Shown piece by piece: positions 61,795-64,000 of a stretch of DNA of 64,000 bases. A program made the position numbers and the translations under genes. Each line of letters starts with the position of its first letter. Position 1 is the first letter of the stretch. Source of the DNA: Hepsetus odoe (taxonomy: Eukaryota > Chordata > Actinopteri > Characiformes > Hepsetidae); contig CM029387.1 of the NCBI GenBank assembly GCA_017165825.1, forward strand, positions 9,845,467-9,909,466, in the 5' to 3' direction. The notes below the pieces were generated by a model, which searched no databases, was not told the DNA's origin, and was given only the letters and a program-made list of their open reading frames with translations.

Positions 61795-62856
61795 ATGGAA
61801 CCTCACCTGAGCTGGCCCAAAGACTCCAATGTTTCCTATGACAGTTACGATTACTATAACAGCACGGATTTTTATCTTGTTGAGCCGGAATACAAGGAGC
61901 TGTGGTTAGCTGGGATTCTCACTACTGTCTTCTACAGCTTGATCATTTTCATCAGTATTATTGGAAACAGCTTCTTACTCTGGGCATTGATCAAGCACAA
62001 GGGACTGAACAGCTCTGCCAATCTGCTGCTTCTGCACCTCACAATCTCAGACCTAGTCTTCACTCTCACCCTAGTGCCTTGGGCCATTTACCACATCTGG
62101 GGTTGGCTCCTTGGGGAACCAGCCTGCAAGCTGTTCACTGGAGCTATCTTTTTGGGTTTTTACAGCTACATGATGTTCCTCACTTGCATGACAGTGCAAC
62201 GCTACATGGCTGTAGTGCATGCGCTGCGCATTTCATTGCTTGATGCTCGTCGCAGAAGGTTCTATACCCATTTGACCTGCACCATAGTGTGGGTGCTTTC
62301 TGCCATCTGCAGCATGCCGGAAGCCCTTTTTTCAGTGGCTAAAGCAAGTCCTGATGGCATGCTGTGTGACCTCGTCCCTCACTCAGTGAATGTGGAGTTA
62401 ACCATCAGCTATCTTCAGATTTTGGGCTTCTTCCTGTTACCATTCCTGGTCATCACATTTTGCTATTCCCAGATACTGATGACCATACAGAGGTGCCAGA
62501 TTAAGAACAGAGAGCACACAGTATGGCTGATTTTGTTCATCATTGTTGGATTTTTCTTCTGCTGGGCCCCTTATAATATCACCCTCTTCCTGTATTCTCT
62601 TAGGTTACAAGGTGTTGTGTCAATGCACACATTTGCATGGGAGAAGGGACTTAGCTATGCTTATTACATTACCCACATCTTGGCCTATTGTCACTGCTGC
62701 CTTAACCCCCTCGTCCAGATCTTTGGTGGAGCCAAGTTCAGGAGATATCTGCCATCAAGGGAAGGCTTCAGCCGCCTCTCAGAAAAAGAAAAAAGTCACA
62801 CATTCAGTTCTCAGATCCCTCCACCCATAACTTCTGCTGCGCAGACCAATGTGTGA
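61795..62856 (+). CDS. Atypical chemokine receptor, XCR1-like
   Basis: Seven-helix receptor of 353 residues, paralogous to the two upstream genes. The N-terminus has N-glycosylation sites (NVS, NST) and a Tyr/Asp cluster (YDSYDYYNSTDFY). TM3 Cys111 and ECL2 Cys191 are present. Unusual points, all read directly: no Cys in the N-terminus or in ECL3 (about 268-288), so the second chemokine-receptor disulfide is absent; the DRY motif is Q135-R-Y; NPxxY reads N304-P-L-V-Q308. Helix 8 (GGAKFRRYL) and a Ser-rich tail remain. TM6 CWAPYN is normal. The ATG follows a possible acceptor AAATAG at about 61752. The open frame is clean, so it is probably expressed, possibly with altered G-protein coupling or a scavenging role (inference). 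Confidence 0.88.
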   Translation: MEPHLSWPKDSNVSYDSYDYYNSTDFYLVEPEYKELWLAGILTTVFYSLIIFISIIGNSFLLWALIKHKGLNSSANLLLLHLTISDLVFTLTLVPWAIYHIWGWLLGEPACKLFTGAIFLGFYSYMMFLTCMTVQRYMAVVHALRISLLDARRRRFYTHLTCTIVWVLSAICSMPEALFSVAKASPDGMLCDLVPHSVNVELTISYLQILGFFLLPFLVITFCYSQILMTIQRCQIKNREHTVWLILFIIVGFFFCWAPYNITLFLYSLRLQGVVSMHTFAWEKGLSYAYYITHILAYCHCCLNPLVQIFGGAKFRRYLPSREGFSRLSEKEKSHTFSSQIPPPITSAAQTNV

Positions 62857-63271
62857 TTATTTAGAGATCAAAGCCAAACTGGGGTTAGTATTCATTTAAT
62901 GAATGGTTCAGAGAAATGTTCAAATTTAGTTTTCCACTTATCCAGATGCAGACATCATACGAAGCTATGTTTGGTGTCAAAATTTTGCTTTTTAAGATTA
63001 GAACTGAAACTAAGAAATTACCCAAATCTTTTCTGCAAACATTCTCTCAACTCTAAGCTGCATCCAGCGCTTCTGGGTGTATTTTAAGACACGGTATGAC
63101 TTACTGTGATAATTAAAAATTACCCATAAAAATGAATGCCAATGTGTAGATTTTTGGAGCCTTCTAAGGCAACAGGTTCTGTTTTTACAAACAATCTCAG
63201 GAGTAGAAATGCTGATGTAGAATCTGTTTTTGTAACCGTCATACATGCAGAGGGGTAGGGCGTTGAAAGTG
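62857..63271. other. Downstream of receptor 3, no gene seen
   Basis: AT-rich 3' flank; short ORFs on both strands are unassigned. Confidence 0.5.
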
Positions 63272-63525
63272 AAAAAGTGAAAGTCCTTGTCATTGCGAGG
63301 TCACGGCACAGCACACATGAACCACAACGAAATTGGACCTCTGCATTTTACCCATGCACACTCAAACCCGTGCAGCAGTGGGCAGCTATTGAAAGCGCCC
63401 GGGAAGCAGTGATGGGGACGGTACCTTGCTCAAGGGTACCTCAGGGCAACCTATTGGGAAGGGGTTTGAACCCCCAATCCTCCGATCATGCGGCTGACGC
63501 CCTAACCGCTAGGCCACCGCTCCCA
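63272..63525 (-). repeat. tRNA-derived SINE (minus strand), left arm of an inverted pair
   Basis: The best-preserved copy of the family: GTCATTGCGAGGTCACGGCA, GATGGGGACGGTACCTTGCT, and a head that reads on the minus strand GCGGTGGCCTAGCGGTTAGG with B box GGTTCAAACCCC. Confidence 0.8.
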
Positions 63526-63731
63526 CATGATCAGAGGATCGGGGGTTTGAACCCCTTCCCAGTAGGTTGCCCTGAGGTACCCTTGAGCAAGGTACTGTCC
63601 CCGTCACGCTCCTCCCTGCGATGGGCTGGCGACCTGTCCAGGGTGTGCCCCCGTCCTTCACAATGTGTGCGCTGGGTTGGACTCCAGCACTCCCCCGCGA
63701 CCCCGCTTGGGACAAGCAGCAGAAAATGACA
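63526..63731 (+). repeat. Second SINE (plus strand), right arm of an inverted pair
   Basis: Starts as the complement of the neighbouring SINE (63526-63607 against 63409-63490), then changes to a different body, GCGATGGGCTGGCGACCTGT ... CGACCCCGCTTGGGACAAGC, a tail common to fish SINEs. It lacks its own tRNA A box. Confidence 0.75.
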
Positions 63732-64000
63732 TAAATGCAGATGTTTCTGATCCAAGAACACTCTTCTCCTGAAGGTTTGTTAATATGCAGGTGTTTTAAA
63801 ATTTGCCTTGTTGCTCCAGATCCCTACTAAAGAAGCAAAATTTAGACTCACCCTACGCTACCCTACCCAAACATTTTTTGACTGATGGCATGTAGGGTAA
63901 GTGGAAAACTGTAAAATCAAACCATACCACAGAACTGGTGATTGGTCTAAAAGGCTAATGTAAGTTAGAAACTGAGTGAAACTCTTAGAGTATATTTTTT

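Noticed and set aside
1..64000. CRISPR arrays, bacterial operons or a novel prokaryotic defence system
   Set aside because: The sequence is a vertebrate nuclear locus with spliced genes; repeats are microsatellites, SINEs and transposons with no spacer arrays.

Overview
The window looks like nuclear DNA of a teleost fish. It is AT-rich, intron-bearing and crowded with Tc1/mariner elements, tRNA-derived SINEs, an RTE-type LINE and long microsatellites, and it carries the vertebrate gene pair FYCO1 and XCR1-like chemokine receptors. The species cannot be named from the sequence.

Left part (1-33.8 kb): no protein gene can be supported. It holds a degenerate minisatellite (about 126-815), microsatellites, SINE copies, broken Tc1 transposases (about 8.3-9.3 kb and 13.7-14.4 kb), a decayed RTE LINE with target-site duplication (18995-21440), a Tc1-type MITE (30450-30955) and a solo LTR (32973-33174). 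A CpG-rich, triple-CCAAT segment at about 1.25-1.62 kb looks like a leftward promoter and first exon of a gene lying beyond the left edge. The human gene order makes LZTFL1 a candidate (inference). An exact 19-bp Tn5/Nextera mosaic end at 17946-17964 marks a probable assembly artefact.

Middle part (33.8-54.5 kb): FYCO1 on the minus strand. All 17 coding exons could be reconstructed with consistent splice phases (4,248 nt, 1,415 codons plus stop). The product has an N-terminal RUN domain, a long coiled coil, a FYVE zinc finger, an LC3-interacting motif and a C-terminal GOLD domain, which is the full layout of this kinesin/Rab7/LC3 autophagosome adaptor. Its 5.1-kb intron 8 contains a Tc1 element broken by two insertions: a nearly intact RTE LINE with an 18-bp target-site duplication, and an inverted 97-bp copy of FYCO1's own exon 7. 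That copy would let the pre-mRNA fold into a long hairpin.

Right part (57-63 kb): three chemokine receptor genes in tandem on the plus strand, each with its coding region in one exon: an XCR1-like gene with a frame break in the C-terminal tail, a canonical receptor, and a third receptor that has lost the usual N-terminus/ECL3 cysteine pair, the DRY aspartate and the NPxxY tyrosine. FYCO1 next to XCR1-type receptors matches the human 3p21.31 order, so this is an ancient syntenic block. The right edge holds an inverted pair of SINEs.
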